The notes beneath the pieces were generated by a model. The model had not been told where the DNA came from, made no database searches, and was given only the letters and a program-made list of their open reading frames with translations. From contig DAOUPV010000002.1 in the NCBI GenBank assembly GCA_030625965.1, positions 38,902 to 102,901 of the forward strand: 64,000 bases of DNA, given 5' to 3'. Shown here piece by piece: positions 62,981 to 64,000 of this stretch. This DNA is from Clostridia bacterium (GTDB taxonomy: Bacteria; Bacillota; TC1; UBA5767). The first letter of the stretch is position 1. Each line of letters starts with the position of its first letter. Made by a program: the position numbers and the translations under genes.

Positions 62981-63433
62981 ATGAGAAAATTTGTAAGAGG
63001 CGCTTCGATAGCGGCTATATATATCGTGCTTTGCTACATACCAGGCATCTCAGCCATATCTTTCGGACCGATTCAATTCCGGGTGGCGGAGAGTTTGGTA
63101 GTATTGCCCATACTTTTCCCTGAAGCAATACCAGGATTGTTTGTAGGCGTGTTTATTGCCAATCTGATTGGGCCATATGGACTGATAGATGCAGTAGTGG
63201 GTAGCGCGGCTACGTTGCTAGCGGCAGTTCTGACTTACCGCTTTCGCAAGACCATCTGGGCTTATTGGTCGCCGGTTATCGTTAATGGAATCGTAATCAG
63301 CATTTATTTGCATATATTAGCAGGATGGCCCTATCTGGCCACGGCAGCTAGCGTTGCTACTGGCGAAGCTTTGGTAGTATTTACTTTAGGAAAGCTGCTA
63401 GTACGTAAATTGAGAGATACTAAGTTAGACTAA
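62981..63433 (+). CDS. queT: QueT-type transporter
   Basis: Start MRKFVRGASIAAIYIVLC behind TTGGAGGG gives 150 residues and about five hydrophobic segments. The SFGPIQFRVAESLVVLPILFPEAIPGLFVG stretch matches QueT, an ECF S-component-like transporter for queuosine precursors. An -10 TATAAT lies just upstream (62953-62958). No preQ1 riboswitch is visible in the 64-nt gap. Confidence 0.88.
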   Translation: MRKFVRGASIAAIYIVLCYIPGISAISFGPIQFRVAESLVVLPILFPEAIPGLFVGVFIANLIGPYGLIDAVVGSAATLLAAVLTYRFRKTIWAYWSPVIVNGIVISIYLHILAGWPYLATAASVATGEALVVFTLGKLLVRKLRDTKLD

Positions 63434-63436
63434 TAA

Positions 63437-64000
<564 letters not shown>

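Overview
The window looks like the replication-origin region of a low-to-mid GC, Gram-positive-type anaerobe of the Clostridia. The evidence is the Firmicutes-style order yaaA-dnaN-dnaA | oriC | rpmH-rnpA-yidD-yidC-jag-mnmE-mnmG-rsmG-parA-parB-parS, the rpsF-ssb-rpsR-DUF2232-rplI-dnaB-purA block, strong AAGGAGG ribosome binding sites, and many ferredoxin-linked enzymes. I cannot name the species; a peptide- or amino-acid-fermenting clostridium is an inference.

Layout. 0-14.6 kb is core chromosome. dnaA and dnaN run left and nearly everything else runs right, away from DnaA-box clusters on both sides of dnaA. A perfect parS follows parB, and there is one tRNA-Arg(CCU), lipA and tadA. 14.6-15.2 kb is an AT-rich stretch with a decayed IS3-like transposase fragment. 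15.2-44.1 kb is a catabolic island of 18 genes: two indolepyruvate-type ferredoxin oxidoreductases (IorAB), a sodium:solute symporter, an ATP-dependent hydantoinase pair (HyuA/HyuB), an opine-dehydrogenase-like protein, a YgeW-type carbamoyltransferase, an APC permease, a PreA-like Fe-S dehydrogenase, an SsnA-like amidohydrolase, a split ADP-forming acyl-CoA synthetase, and a xanthine-dehydrogenase-type molybdenum enzyme with a giant GltD/NuoG-like electron-transfer fusion. 44.2-53 kb holds unrelated genes (glucosaminidase, transglutaminase-like protein, MFS, aldolase, HAD, a degenerate phosphoglycerate mutase, Nudix, Na/Pi symporter). 53-58.8 kb is a Tad/Flp pilus cluster. 58.8-64 kb returns to core genes and ends inside purA.

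How the island may work (inference). The molybdenum hydroxylase oxidises an N-heterocycle, SsnA and PreA modify the ring, HyuAB opens a hydantoin-type ring at the cost of ATP, and YgeW removes the carbamoyl group as carbamoyl phosphate. The opine-dehydrogenase-like protein could release a 2-oxo acid, which IorAB oxidises to an acyl-CoA, and the ADP-forming synthetase recovers ATP. ygeW, ssnA and xdh recall the purine/urate clusters of enterobacteria and gut anaerobes, but HyuA/HyuB plus IorAB plus acyl-CoA synthetase is a different combination.

The most novel signal is a pair of about 250-nt leader RNAs, one ahead of iorA-1 and one ahead of hyuA. Each has a TTGACA-N17-TATxxT promoter, a shared structured core, and a strong intrinsic terminator whose 3' arm is mimicked in an upstream hairpin loop. 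This looks like a riboswitch or attenuator controlling the island, and I do not recognise its class.
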